Of a DNA stretch of 64,000 nucleotides, positions 32,772 through 41,927 are shown piece by piece. The notes below the pieces were generated by a model that was given only the letters and a program-made list of their open reading frames with translations, did no database searches and had not been told where the DNA came from. The position numbers and the translations under genes are program-made. Position 1 is the stretch's first letter; the number at the start of each line of letters is the position of its first letter. The stretch comes from Balneolaceae bacterium (GTDB taxonomy: Bacteria > Bacteroidota > Rhodothermia > Balneolales > Balneolaceae): the NCBI GenBank assembly GCA_017640605.1, contig JAEPQH010000007.1, positions 124,001 to 188,000 of the forward strand, written 5' to 3'.

Positions 32772-34244
32772 CTAGGATTCGTATCTGTGAATCAGGTTTA
32801 CTGCATTTAGCGCTGATTGTACTACCAAAGGAATGCCTCCGCCGGGATGAGTAGATCCGCCAACTAAATACAACCCATCTACGCCTTTAAATTTGTTTCT
32901 GGGGCGAACAAATGCAGAAAACATACTATTTGATGAGGTTCCATAAATTGAACCTTTGTTCGAAGAATATTTGTCGTAAAAATCGGTTGGGGTAATGATT
33001 TGCTTCACCTTAATGTATTCCGAAAGATTGGTTAATGCTCGGTCTTCCAAGTCTTTAATGATAAAATTAGCATAAGATTCACTTTCTGCATCCCAAGAGA
33101 AGGCATCAGATAAATACGGTGCATTCACCAAAATAAATAAATTGGAACCGTTATCGGGTGCATGTTCGGGGTTTGATTGCGAAGTATTAGCCACATAAAT
33201 AGTGGGATCATCCGGCATTATTTTATCCGTGAAGATATGCTCAAATTCACGCTGATAATCTTTTGTGAAGAATATATTGTGATGTGCTAGTTCATCATAT
33301 TTACGATCGATTCCAAGTAATAAAACAAACCCGGAGCATGATGGCTCAATGGTAGATGCTTTTTGCTTTTTTGATTCAGGCACCGCATCATTATCGAGTA
33401 ATCTGGTAATCGTTTCTGTGGCATCACTGTTGGATACTACAATATCAGAATGCACAATCTGATTGTTGGTTCTAACACCGGTAATTCTTCCATTTTCGGT
33501 AATGATTTTTTCAACCGAGGCGTTAAAATGAAAAGTACAACCCAATGATTTAGCCAGATTAAGCAAAGATTCAGCCAGTGTGTACAATCCACCTTTGATA
33601 TAGTATCCTCCCTGATTGATCTCAACATGTGGAATAACATTTAATGTAGCAGGGGCGAGGTATGGCGAACTTCCGTTATAGGTAGTAAATCGTTTGAAGA
33701 ATTTTCGTAGATACTCTGATTGAAACTTCGAATCCACACGAGTAGAAACTGTGCTGAATGCATCAATCCCGAAGAATGAAAGCAAATCCAATTTCTTGAA
33801 ATCCGAGAAACTGTACAATGGATTGTAGATAAAAGCATCCGCTGTTTTGGTGTAGATATTCTCAGCATAATCGAGGAACTCGGTATAAGCTTCGACATCT
33901 TCCGGTGCTATTTTTTTGATTTCATCTAAGGTTTTTAAGCGATCATCAAAGCAATTAAAGATGGTGTCATCTTGATAAAAGTATCGGCAAATTGGGGAGA
34001 GAGGTTGCAACGACAATTGATCGCCTAAAGTAGTTCCGCATCGTTTGTATAATTCATCGAGTATGTGCGGCATGGTGAGTAAACTTGGGCCTGTATCAAA
34101 AGTAAACCCATCTTTTTCGAAGCGATTCATTTTACCGCCTACCTTCGCTTGTTGCTCAAAAATTGTGACTTCATGATTCTCTGCCACCAATAAACAAGCA
34201 GTTGCTAAGCCGCCAATGCCTGCCCCGATTATACTTACCTTCAA
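32772..34244 (-). CDS. phytoene desaturase-family oxidoreductase (CrtI-like)
   Basis: 490 residues. N-terminal FAD-binding Rossmann motif VSIIGAGIGGLATACLLVAE with GGKMNRFEKDGFTFDTGPSL, the CrtI centre YFYQDDTIFNCF and SPYLAPATLNVIPHVEINQG, and the C-terminal GLYLVGGSTHPGGGIPLVVQ. This is the carotenoid desaturase/isomerase family (CrtI, CrtN, CrtD, CrtO). The exact step cannot be decided, because no crtB, crtE or crtY lies nearby. Start TTG 34244, 32 bp from the divergent methyltransferase ATG, so the two promoters must overlap. Confidence 0.88.
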   Translation of the reverse strand: MKVSIIGAGIGGLATACLLVAENHEVTIFEQQAKVGGKMNRFEKDGFTFDTGPSLLTMPHILDELYKRCGTTLGDQLSLQPLSPICRYFYQDDTIFNCFDDRLKTLDEIKKIAPEDVEAYTEFLDYAENIYTKTADAFIYNPLYSFSDFKKLDLLSFFGIDAFSTVSTRVDSKFQSEYLRKFFKRFTTYNGSSPYLAPATLNVIPHVEINQGGYYIKGGLYTLAESLLNLAKSLGCTFHFNASVEKIITENGRITGVRTNNQIVHSDIVVSNSDATETITRLLDNDAVPESKKQKASTIEPSCSGFVLLLGIDRKYDELAHHNIFFTKDYQREFEHIFTDKIMPDDPTIYVANTSQSNPEHAPDNGSNLFILVNAPYLSDAFSWDAESESYANFIIKDLEDRALTNLSEYIKVKQIITPTDFYDKYSSNKGSIYGTSSNSMFSAFVRPRNKFKGVDGLYLVGGSTHPGGGIPLVVQSALNAVNLIHRYES

Positions 34245-34276
34245 AATTTCGGTACCTTCTGCATTATTACATTGTT

Positions 34277-35464
34277 ATGATTCAATCCCTTCAAAACCCC
34301 AAAGTAGTTCAATTCATTCAGGAAAATCTGCATGTAAAACCTACAGATTTAATTCTAGGGGCGCACAAATATCCGGAATTACCTATTAAAGAAATTGCTG
34401 TACAAATAGAATCGCGCCAACAAATTCAAAAGAAACTGCCGAAGTGGTATGCGAATCCGAAGTTATTATTTCCAAAAAAGAGTAATCTGGAACAGGCAAG
34501 TTCTGAATTTACCGCCGAATTCAAAGCGAATTTGGTGCAAGGAAAAAGCGTGCTAGACTTAACTGGTGGGAGTGGAGTTGACACGTTCGCGTTTTCGAAA
34601 GTTTTCGAACAGGTAGATTATGTTGAGCCTAATGTTGAGCTTTGTGCACTGGCCCGCCATAATTTTAAAGTGTTAAATGCGAACATAAATGTAATTGAGT
34701 CTACTGCTGAGGAATTTCTACAATTGAATCAAAAATCATACGATTTGATTTACATCGATCCTTCCCGAAGAAATACCACAAATCAGCGTTTGATAGCTTT
34801 GGAAGATTATGAACCCAATGTAATTGCTTTGAACGATGCACTATCGGAAATTTCAGATAAGATTTTGATTAAAGCTTCTCCCATGCTGGACATCCAGAAA
34901 GCACTTGGTCAACTTCGTGATGTTTCTAAGGTGTTCTGTGTGTCGGTTGATAATGAGATGAAAGAAGTATTGTTTTTAATCGATCATCAACACAAAGCAG
35001 AGGAAGTGAATATTATTTGCCATAATTTGGGAAACCCGAAAGCTGCAACATTCACCTTTTCTATGGATGAAGAAGACCATGCAAGCTCCGAGTTTTCTGA
35101 ACCGAAATCTTACATTTATGATCCATATACCTGCATAAAAAAAGGGGGAGGATTTAAGCTTTTTGGTAAGCGCTTTCGGCTTGGTAAATTATCAACAAAT
35201 ACACACTTATATACATCAAGTGAATTTATTGAACAGGTTCCAGCCAGAGTATTTAAAGTGATTAAGCATATTTCCAGCGATTCAAAATCCATCAAAAAAG
35301 TATCAGATAATGGAGCAATAAATGTGATTTCAAAGAATCACCCGCTTAACGCAAATCAGATTAAAAAGAAGTACCGATTAAAAGATGGTGGTAATCAATT
35401 TTTGATATTCTGCTCCGATCAAAATCAAAAACAAATTCTATTGTGCGAAATGCTTACTAGTTAA
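34277..35464 (+). CDS. class I SAM methyltransferase with THUMP-like C-terminus
   Basis: 395 residues from ATG 34277; the longer frame to 34202 would run into crtI. N-terminal helical part with QIQKKLPKWYANPKLLFPKK, SAM-binding core VLDLTGGSGVDTFAFSKVFE and VDYVEPNVELCALARHNFKV, catalytic-loop region YIDPSRRNTTNQR (DPSRR is a hallmark of this family), then a THUMP-like C-terminal domain (LNANQIKKKYRLKDGGNQFL). It is widespread in Bacteroidota. RNA is the likely substrate, judging by the domain, but unproven. Confidence 0.85.
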   Translation: MIQSLQNPKVVQFIQENLHVKPTDLILGAHKYPELPIKEIAVQIESRQQIQKKLPKWYANPKLLFPKKSNLEQASSEFTAEFKANLVQGKSVLDLTGGSGVDTFAFSKVFEQVDYVEPNVELCALARHNFKVLNANINVIESTAEEFLQLNQKSYDLIYIDPSRRNTTNQRLIALEDYEPNVIALNDALSEISDKILIKASPMLDIQKALGQLRDVSKVFCVSVDNEMKEVLFLIDHQHKAEEVNIICHNLGNPKAATFTFSMDEEDHASSEFSEPKSYIYDPYTCIKKGGGFKLFGKRFRLGKLSTNTHLYTSSEFIEQVPARVFKVIKHISSDSKSIKKVSDNGAINVISKNHPLNANQIKKKYRLKDGGNQFLIFCSDQNQKQILLCEMLTS

Positions 35465-35465
35465 T

Positions 35466-36515
35466 TTATCGGCTTAACAGTGAATCTACGTTCGAATCTT
35501 GATCTAACTCATTAGCTAAAAACTGAAAATTGAGTCGGAATTTGTCGGTAGTATCCAAGGTGTAGGTACACTCAAGTTGCTGAAGCTGTAATTTAACAAG
35601 AGTTTGTCCGAGATTTGTAGAATTCTCGAACGATTCGCCGGTTGCATAACCATTGCCATCATCTTCATAAATAAATCGTAGTTCTCGACCAACAGCTGCC
35701 ATGCTGATGTATATGTTGCCTTCAGTTCGATTCACAAAGGCATATTTAACACTATTAGTAAGTAATTCATTAAACATCAATCCGAGCGGGATGGATTGAT
35801 TCATATCTAAACGATAATCGGGGACATCCAAATGCAGATGAATGGTACGATCGCCTTGCAAGGTTTTTTGAATGCTTGGAAGGATACGACCCAAATATTT
35901 GCTGATGTTAACCGCATCCATATCGTTAGAATCATAAATGAGTTCATGCACTTTGGCGATAGAATGCACTCGATTAATACTCTGCTGAAAAGGTAGTTTT
36001 AAACTAGGATCGTTAAACTCGTTCACCTGAAGTTCTAACAAACTTGAAATGATGGTTAAGTTGTTTTTAACTCGATGATGAATTTCGGCGAGTAGGATGG
36101 AAGCTTTATCCTGCAAATAATACTGCTGAAGGCCACGATCGACGGTAAGAAGAAAATCGTCTTCGTTCCAAGGTTTGGTTAGATAGCGGTACAAGTCGGC
36201 CTTATTGATCGCGTTCATAGCAGAATCGAGCGCTGCCTGACCTGTTAAAAGAATTTTGATACTTTTTGGATGCGACTCGTGGAATTGCGTGAGGAATTCA
36301 TCGCCATACATGCCCGGCATAATTTGATCAGAAATAGCCATAACCACGGTTTGGCCCATTTCGTCTAACTCTTCCACAATTTCAAGAGCTTCTTCGCCAC
36401 TTTCAGCGAATTCGTACTCAAATCGGGTTCCAAACTTTCTGATCAGCTGTTTGCTTAACGAATTCAGAATGATCTGTTCATCATCTATGCAAAGAATCAC
36501 ATCCTTTTTATTCAT
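35466..36515 (-). CDS. REC-HisKA_2 histidine kinase (no PAS)
   Basis: 349 residues. Receiver 1-125 with CIDDEQIIL, Asp63 in AISDQIMPGMYGDE and YRYLTKPWNEDDF, then directly the HisKA_2 core [20 protein letters not shown] near residue 145, N-box NELLTNSVKYAF and DDGNGYATG. It is a nearly collinear paralogue of the kinase at 40769-41821. It overlaps the HAMP kinase gene by 8 bp and is the last gene of the 40101-35466 operon, so the HAMP kinase is its probable phosphodonor. There is no DNA-binding output, so the signal leaves through its own kinase domain. Confidence 0.92.
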   Translation of the reverse strand: MNKKDVILCIDDEQIILNSLSKQLIRKFGTRFEYEFAESGEEALEIVEELDEMGQTVVMAISDQIMPGMYGDEFLTQFHESHPKSIKILLTGQAALDSAMNAINKADLYRYLTKPWNEDDFLLTVDRGLQQYYLQDKASILLAEIHHRVKNNLTIISSLLELQVNEFNDPSLKLPFQQSINRVHSIAKVHELIYDSNDMDAVNISKYLGRILPSIQKTLQGDRTIHLHLDVPDYRLDMNQSIPLGLMFNELLTNSVKYAFVNRTEGNIYISMAAVGRELRFIYEDDGNGYATGESFENSTNLGQTLVKLQLQQLECTYTLDTTDKFRLNFQFLANELDQDSNVDSLLSR

Positions 36516-38418
36516 AATTAAGCTCCGTATCTAAAGGTTCTGTACCCGACTCATCCTCGTCTTGTTTTTTATTATCGGCCACTTTATGTGGAATAATAAC
36601 CGGAATTTTCACGATAAAACGAGTACGTCCGGGTTCTGATTCAACATCGATTGTACCTGAGTGATCGTTAATGATTTCTTTGCTGATACTAAGTCCAAGT
36701 CCGGTTCCTTCACCTTTGGCATTCGTGGTAAAGTAAGGATCAAAAATACTGCTTAGATTCTCTTCCGGTATGCCAGGGCCATTATCTTCAACTTCCACAG
36801 AAACCCAATCTTCATCAATATTTTTAAGTCGAATTATGATGGTACCACTGCCTTTCATAGCCTGAATGGAATTATGTATCAGGTTTGTCCACACTTGATT
36901 TAGGCGACCCGGATAACATTTTACATTCGGAACTTCTTCAAACTCTTTTTCTATAGTAATTGCTCGTTTCGTCTTGTTGTGCAGAATAATGAGTGTATTT
37001 TCAAGATCATCTTTCAACGAGGTATAAGATTCAGTTTCATTATCTACCCGGGAATAGGTTTTCAATGCTTTTACTAATTGAATAATTCTTGAAATTGCGA
37101 TTCGAATATCACGAACATGAATCTGCGACATCCCGATATTATGAAATGAGTTAATGACCATTGGGCCGAGTTCATCTTCAAACAGAGGCTTAATCTCATC
37201 AACATTTTCTGCCGTAAACCCAACCTGAGCAAGCAAACGGCTGTAAAAAGCGGCATCCATCATCGAAAAGATTGAATCAACTTTTTTGATTTTGCGAGCT
37301 TCCTTTCTCACTTCAGAAGTAGTCAGAGTTTTTTCGGCTCCGATAATTTGCTTGCAGGTGTTTAAGTACAACACCTTTTTAGAATTAGGCAGTGCTTCGG
37401 TAACAACTATTAAATCGTTTAGTATGTCGATGTAATCGCGATTAATCTCATCGATAGCACTATTGATTGCACCGGAAGGGGTATTTATTTCGTGTGCAAC
37501 ACTTGCTACCAATTGGCCTAAAGCAGCCATTTTTTCTGATTGAACAAGCTGAACCTGTGCATTTTTCAGATCATCTAAGGTATTGGTAGCACGTTCTTTT
37601 TCTTTCTGTAATTGAATACTTTGATTTTCTAACTTAGTGAATGCCCTAGACAAACTTTTATTCCGTTCAGCAAGGGACACATTAAATTGCTCCATCTCCA
37701 AAATTCGCTGCTTTTGCGTTTCAATAAGTGTATCGAGCATGGTATTGAAAGATCGCGCGAGAACTTTAATTTCTACACTACCTTGTGAGTCATCCGCTCT
37801 TAATTCAGGATTTTCAGCCGAGAATTCCTCGGCCACTCTTTTTAAAGATTCAACAGGTTTTGTAATGTTTTTTGCCACTACATACGCGCAAAAAGAAGCA
37901 CCGATAGCAATGAGGATGGTTAAAAACGTTAGATTTATGTTTGCCTCTTTTTGCGAATCTTTAATGTAATCTGTATTAAACACCATATAAATTTGACCGT
38001 TGCCAGAAATAGAAGAAAACCATTGTATTTGTTTTACAAACCGATCAGATCCCTTATGAAAAGAACGGGGAGTTTCACTTAAATCGATGTTTTCTGAATC
38101 TATCGTGTCAGGGTAACTTGCTAGTAACTCCTGGTATTCGTCATAGATTAGTATATAATCAATATTTTGGTTTCTGGTTGCCCACGAAAAAACTTCACTA
38201 ATACTTTCGAAATTCTCCTCGCGTAGTCCAATTTCAAGACCAAGTCGGACCGCTTCTAACTGGATTTGTGCACTAGAATTATATTCTTTGTAGACTAGTT
38301 TGTTTTGAATAGTGCCGTTTAAATACGCAAACAAAACGGTTGCAATTACTGTAATGGAGGCAACTACAAGTATAAGTTGGTGTTTTAATGGGATATTTAT
38401 GTTTGTATTAGAGATCAT
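36508..38418 (-). CDS. membrane HAMP-HisKA histidine kinase
   Basis: 636 residues from ATG 38418 (a TTG four codons upstream is possible). TM1 at about 12-34 (QLILVVASITVIATVLFAYL), a periplasmic sensor region of about 130 residues, TM2 near 170-190 (LTFLTILIAIGASFCAYVVA), HAMP domain (NITKPVESLKRVAEEFSAEN), coiled coil, HisKA motif GQLVASVAHEINTPSGAINS, an unusually long insertion before the ATPase, then N-box NQVWTNLIHNSIQAM, G1 DNGPGIPEEN, F FDPYFTTN and G2 GEGTGLGLSISK. It starts inside the end of the PBP-like gene, so a periplasmic solute-binding protein as its sensor partner is likely. Confidence 0.92.
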   Translation of the reverse strand: MISNTNINIPLKHQLILVVASITVIATVLFAYLNGTIQNKLVYKEYNSSAQIQLEAVRLGLEIGLREENFESISEVFSWATRNQNIDYILIYDEYQELLASYPDTIDSENIDLSETPRSFHKGSDRFVKQIQWFSSISGNGQIYMVFNTDYIKDSQKEANINLTFLTILIAIGASFCAYVVAKNITKPVESLKRVAEEFSAENPELRADDSQGSVEIKVLARSFNTMLDTLIETQKQRILEMEQFNVSLAERNKSLSRAFTKLENQSIQLQKEKERATNTLDDLKNAQVQLVQSEKMAALGQLVASVAHEINTPSGAINSAIDEINRDYIDILNDLIVVTEALPNSKKVLYLNTCKQIIGAEKTLTTSEVRKEARKIKKVDSIFSMMDAAFYSRLLAQVGFTAENVDEIKPLFEDELGPMVINSFHNIGMSQIHVRDIRIAISRIIQLVKALKTYSRVDNETESYTSLKDDLENTLIILHNKTKRAITIEKEFEEVPNVKCYPGRLNQVWTNLIHNSIQAMKGSGTIIIRLKNIDEDWVSVEVEDNGPGIPEENLSSIFDPYFTTNAKGEGTGLGLSISKEIINDHSGTIDVESEPGRTRFIVKIPVIIPHKVADNKKQDEDESGTEPLDTELNYE

Positions 38419-38860
38419 TGCTAATCTCAAATAATATCCTCATATCCGGGCTCACTCTGGAAGTTGGAACATACCCAATAGTCCCGGGCAAGTCGGTCAC
38501 AGCTTCAATCATTTCAGCCACAGAGTTCACTACGTTTGGTGGAATCGACTTTCCTGTGAACTGAGCTCTAAGCCAGATTTTCTTAATTTTGGAAGGGGTT
38601 AAATCAAGCTTCGAGTAAAACCGAATCCTTAGGTAATTATCACCTTTGTAATCTGCCAGACGAATTCGGTTTCCATCTTTCCAATTCAAAGTGTTTAAGG
38701 TATAAAATGCTTTTAACTGAGCGATATTTATAGCATCAGTTTCAATGCTTTCATGTACCACAATCGAGATTGATTCTTCTGAATACTGTGCTTCCAGAAG
38801 CGAAGGCTCAGTTACACTCGTCAAAATAAATACGAAACAAAATAAGGAGAAGGTTTTCAT
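38408..38860 (-). CDS. small periplasmic PBP-like protein (phosphate-binding type)
   Basis: 150 residues with a signal peptide (MKTFSLFCFVFILTSVTEPS). The rest resembles one lobe of PstS-type substrate-binding proteins (PBP_like_2): IVVHESIETDAINIAQLKAF, YTLNTLNWKDGNRIRLADYK and DLPGTIGYVPTSRV. It is about half the size of a full binding protein and no ABC permease is present. It shares a base with the barrel gene upstream and overlaps the HAMP kinase downstream, so it probably delivers a ligand signal to the kinase and does not feed a transporter (inference). Confidence 0.78.
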   Translation of the reverse strand: MKTFSLFCFVFILTSVTEPSLLEAQYSEESISIVVHESIETDAINIAQLKAFYTLNTLNWKDGNRIRLADYKGDNYLRIRFYSKLDLTPSKIKKIWLRAQFTGKSIPPNVVNSVAEMIEAVTDLPGTIGYVPTSRVSPDMRILFEISNDL

Positions 38861-40101
38861 CAGAATATGGTACTTATGCCAACAGTAAGCATGTTAAAGT
38901 TGTATTCCAGATATTCGTTTTTATTTAAACTACTCCTTAGGAGCTGTAGTTTGAACGCAGTAACCTCATTTATTCGCCAGCCTCCGCCTAGTGAGATGAT
39001 GTTAATTCCTGCTCTTGATGGCGAGTTAGGTGCTACAAATTCGTATGTGTAATCTTTATTGGTAGAGTAATAACCGAATGCGTAAAGTTTTTCAGAAAAA
39101 TCATAAGTGAGATTCCCATAAAAGAAATATTTATTAAGCTTAGCTGTCCTAAATGCTTCTTTTTTTCTGATTTTAGAATGATCATGAAAAGCTCCCATAT
39201 ATTCAGATTCGAAAGAAAAATTCTTAATGGTAAAGGAAAGATCGACACCTAACCGATAACGAGCTACTTCTCCAAGCACCGGAGTTGTTAGCTGGGGTAA
39301 TCTAAATACTGAGTTTTCTGTTTTGGTTTTATTGTCCTCATCAAAAGTAAAAGAAACCCCCATTTTTTTTGTACTTATAAAATTTTCGATGCCTATTCTT
39401 CCACCAAAAAGGAGTGCGGTGTTAAGATTTTCACCGCGATAGAGTGTAGTATTTTCTTCTTCTGCCCCTAACTCGTTAGATCTAATCGACGATAAAAAAG
39501 AATTTTCAGCATTGCCTATATAAAATGCATAATCAAAAATGTAATTCTTGAATACATTATTACTCCCACTTAATTGTACGTATGCATTTTGTGGTTTGTA
39601 GTCTTCCGGTTTAAAAATATTACTGAAAAGTGTCTCGTAAACGATGGGTCTTATTATATAAGGGAATAAAGGAAGTCGGTTTTTTATTTCTGTAAGATTA
39701 TTAAACTTTGGGAGGAGTAAGCCCGTCTTTAGCAATAAATTTTCATTTAATTTGAATGAGATCCAGCCTTCGGGTATCTCAAACTCTCCACTTGGTAGCC
39801 TGGATGAGTATGAACCGGAAGCTTCGAAATTGAGGAAGAAGGTGGTTTTATTGTTGATTGATTTTTGAAAGAAAAGATTTACCTGATGGAGAGCAAACGT
39901 GGAGGTTTTGGAACTTATCGAATAGCCAGCGGGAAATAGGGTATTGGGATAAATATTCGAATCTAGTTGACGGTGATTGAATATAATCTGAGAGAACCCA
40001 AAAATGTATAAATCATCGTCATTAACTTGACTAAAGGCGTTGTTATTTACCTGTGTAAGAATGGTCAATAACAAGATTAAACCAACTATTCTGTTACTCA
40101 T
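38860..40101 (-). CDS. outer-membrane beta-barrel protein (porin-like)
   Basis: 413 residues with a signal peptide ending near NNAFSQ. The rest is built from alternating hydrophobic and polar strands with many aromatic ends (STFALHQVNLFFQKSINNKT, TFFLNFEASGSYSS, EGWISFKLNENLLLKTGLLL, YFFYGNLTYDFSEKLYAFGY), ending in NFNMLTVGISTIF with the C-terminal aromatic of barrel proteins. The LLLKTGLLLPKFN segment resembles phosphate/anion porin-like proteins. It is the first gene of the PBP-kinase operon, preceded by a sigma-28-like promoter. Confidence 0.8.
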   Translation of the reverse strand: MSNRIVGLILLLTILTQVNNNAFSQVNDDDLYIFGFSQIIFNHRQLDSNIYPNTLFPAGYSISSKTSTFALHQVNLFFQKSINNKTTFFLNFEASGSYSSRLPSGEFEIPEGWISFKLNENLLLKTGLLLPKFNNLTEIKNRLPLFPYIIRPIVYETLFSNIFKPEDYKPQNAYVQLSGSNNVFKNYIFDYAFYIGNAENSFLSSIRSNELGAEEENTTLYRGENLNTALLFGGRIGIENFISTKKMGVSFTFDEDNKTKTENSVFRLPQLTTPVLGEVARYRLGVDLSFTIKNFSFESEYMGAFHDHSKIRKKEAFRTAKLNKYFFYGNLTYDFSEKLYAFGYYSTNKDYTYEFVAPNSPSRAGINIISLGGGWRINEVTAFKLQLLRSSLNKNEYLEYNFNMLTVGISTIF

Positions 40102-40155
40102 TTTAATATTGAAATGCGTTGTATATACACTCTTCGGTGTTGTTGAATAGTCGAT

Positions 40156-40182
40156 TTATCGGTAGTGTTAATGAATTATTAA
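40156..40182 (-). promoter_or_regulatory. sigma-28-like promoter of the barrel-PBP-kinase operon
   Basis: On the minus strand TTAA (40182-40179), 15 nt, ACCGATAA (40163-40156); the consensus is TAAA-N15-GCCGATAA. The ATG at 40101 lies 54 nt downstream. An opposing TCCGATAA (40189-40196) faces the lipoprotein gene, making TTATCGG/CCGATAA an inverted repeat across this divergent gap. Confidence 0.4.
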
Positions 40183-40232
40183 GTAATGTCCGATAACAGC
40201 ATCAATAATTTTCATTTCATAAATAACATAGT

Positions 40233-40688
40233 ATGAGAACCTTAATAATTTTGGCTGTATCCCTTTTTATCTTAACAAACTGTAATGACGTTACAGGGTC
40301 TGAAGAAATAAAAACACCAAGTGAAATGATTCTCGGAAAGTGGAAAGTAAGCGAAGCCACTATCGATGGAAGTGTATATCCGGTTACAAACCCTGGATTC
40401 GGTCAAATTGAAGTTACCTTCACTGAAAACGATGTTGAGTATATTTACCCGGGAGTTGATGATAGTGGTATGCCTACTGCTAGTACAGATACCTTGATTG
40501 CCAATTGGCAATTGGAAAATGAGTCAACACTTATTCATATCACGCACCCCATCAACAATGTAACGTTGTTTGAGTGGGAAGTTGTTAATTTAGGAGTGGG
40601 CTTATTAAAAACATCTTTCATTTCACAGTCGCCGCTCGATCAGCAAAGTACGTCAACCTACATTCTTACTTACCAATTGATTGAGTAA
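40233..40688 (+). CDS. lipocalin-like lipoprotein
   Basis: 151 residues with a lipoprotein signal (MRTLIILAVSLFILTNCNDV, lipobox LTNC). The rest is beta-rich: ILGKWKVSEATIDGSVYPVT, EVTFTENDVEYIYPG, LIANWQLENESTLIHI and FEWEVVNLGVGLLKTSF, which matches the lipocalin-like domain of Bacteroidota lipoproteins in pattern. The function is unknown. It lies between two sensory operons and is divergent from the barrel gene, so it may respond to the same signal. Confidence 0.75.
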   Translation: MRTLIILAVSLFILTNCNDVTGSEEIKTPSEMILGKWKVSEATIDGSVYPVTNPGFGQIEVTFTENDVEYIYPGVDDSGMPTASTDTLIANWQLENESTLIHITHPINNVTLFEWEVVNLGVGLLKTSFISQSPLDQQSTSTYILTYQLIE

Positions 40689-40697
40689 TACTTTATC

Positions 40698-40728
40698 CCA
40701 AAAAAAGCTAGTACTTAAGTGCTAGCTT
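40698..40728 (-). terminator. bidirectional-type terminator between lipoprotein and kinase genes
   Basis: AAGCTAGTACTT (40705-40716) and AAGTGCTAGCTT (40717-40728) form a 12-bp stem with one G-T pair. On the minus strand it is followed by TTTTTTGGG, so it terminates the kinase gene ending at 40769; it may also serve the converging lipoprotein gene. Confidence 0.7.
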
Positions 40729-40768
40729 AAATATATACTAAGACACATTCTTCGAACTAAAGAGGTGG

Positions 40769-41821
40769 CTAAGTAAGAATATTTTGAACAGTATTATTTA
40801 ATCTTTTTGCTCGTCCGGTATCAAATGAAAAGTTCAGTTCGAAAGTGTCATTGGTATTTAAGGTATAGATACTTTCCAGCTGTTGCAGCTGAATATTGAC
40901 GAGCATCAGACCAAGAGATTTCGAAGTTCTAAGAGTTCCTTCACTTTCGAAACCGGGGCCGGAATCTTTATAGGTAAAAGCTAATCGTTTTCCATCCACC
41001 TTCATCGAAATCGTAATTTCGCCATCTTTTTGATCATCGAAGGCATATTTAAACGAATTGGTAATCAATTCATTAAAAATTAACCCAAGGGGAATAGCTT
41101 GATTTACCTTCAGGCGATAACTGGGAATATCAAATAGGAAAGTAACTTGTTTGTTGTGGCTGTTTAGTGTTGCTCGAATGGTAGGGACGATTTTCTCGAG
41201 ATATTTTTTGATGTCAACACTCGTCATATCCTCCGATTCATAGATAAGCTCGTGTACTTTTGCGATAGAATTGATACGATTAATGCTTTGCTGAAAGTAG
41301 ATTTTGCTACCAGAATCACTTATCTCGTTCACTTGAAGCTCCAACAAGCAGGTAATAATGGTAAGATTATTTTTTACTCGGTGATGGATTTCTGCAAGTT
41401 GTAGCTCGATATTTTCTTTGATGTAAAACTGCTGAACTCCTCGGGTAACAATGTTGATGAAGTCGGCTTCATCCCAAGGTTTTATCATATAACGGTAAAT
41501 TTCAGCTTCATTGATGGCAACAATCACCGATTCAAAGTCCGATTTACCTGAGAATAAAATTTTAATCACATTTGGGAAAGTTTGGGCAACCTCTGTTAGA
41601 AATTCTGTGCCTTGTTTTCCCGGTAGAATTTGATCGACGATAGTCATAACCAGACGTTTATCCTCGTTCTTCAGATTTGCAAGTAATGTTTCCGCTTCTT
41701 CTGCCGATTCTGCAAACAAGAACTCAAATTGCTCACCAAAATGAGCCTCGAGTTGACCTTTCATCAGTCGTAGGATGATAGGTTCGTCATCGATGCAGAG
41801 GATTACATCTTTTGTATTCAT
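40769..41821 (-). CDS. REC-HisKA_2 histidine kinase (paralogue)
   Basis: 350 residues with the same layout as the kinase at 35466. Receiver with CIDDEPIIL, Asp63 in TIVDQILPGKQGTE and YRYMIKPWDEADF, then HisKA_2 [20 protein letters not shown] near 145, N-box NELITNSFKYAF and DSGPGFESE. The two proteins align end to end, so they come from a duplication, and this copy lies about 4 kb upstream of the operon copy. It has the best sigma-28-like promoter in the window (41872-41898). No output domain is present. Confidence 0.92.
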   Translation of the reverse strand: MNTKDVILCIDDEPIILRLMKGQLEAHFGEQFEFLFAESAEEAETLLANLKNEDKRLVMTIVDQILPGKQGTEFLTEVAQTFPNVIKILFSGKSDFESVIVAINEAEIYRYMIKPWDEADFINIVTRGVQQFYIKENIELQLAEIHHRVKNNLTIITCLLELQVNEISDSGSKIYFQQSINRINSIAKVHELIYESEDMTSVDIKKYLEKIVPTIRATLNSHNKQVTFLFDIPSYRLKVNQAIPLGLIFNELITNSFKYAFDDQKDGEITISMKVDGKRLAFTYKDSGPGFESEGTLRTSKSLGLMLVNIQLQQLESIYTLNTNDTFELNFSFDTGRAKRLNNTVQNILT

Positions 41822-41871
41822 TCTGTACTACCTGTTGTTTATAAAGGGACCTCATTTCACCTTCATAACTT

Positions 41872-41898
41872 TTATCGGCAGTGAATGCGCTAGGTTTA
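41872..41898 (-). promoter_or_regulatory. sigma-28 (FliA)-type promoter
   Basis: On the minus strand TAAA (41898-41895), exactly 15 nt, then GCCGATAA (41879-41872), an exact match to the flagellar sigma-28 consensus TAAA-N15-GCCGATAA. The start codon of the kinase at 41821 is 50 nt downstream. Confidence 0.6.
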
Positions 41899-41927
41899 AT
41901 TAGAATTAAAAAAATAATTAACGCTAA

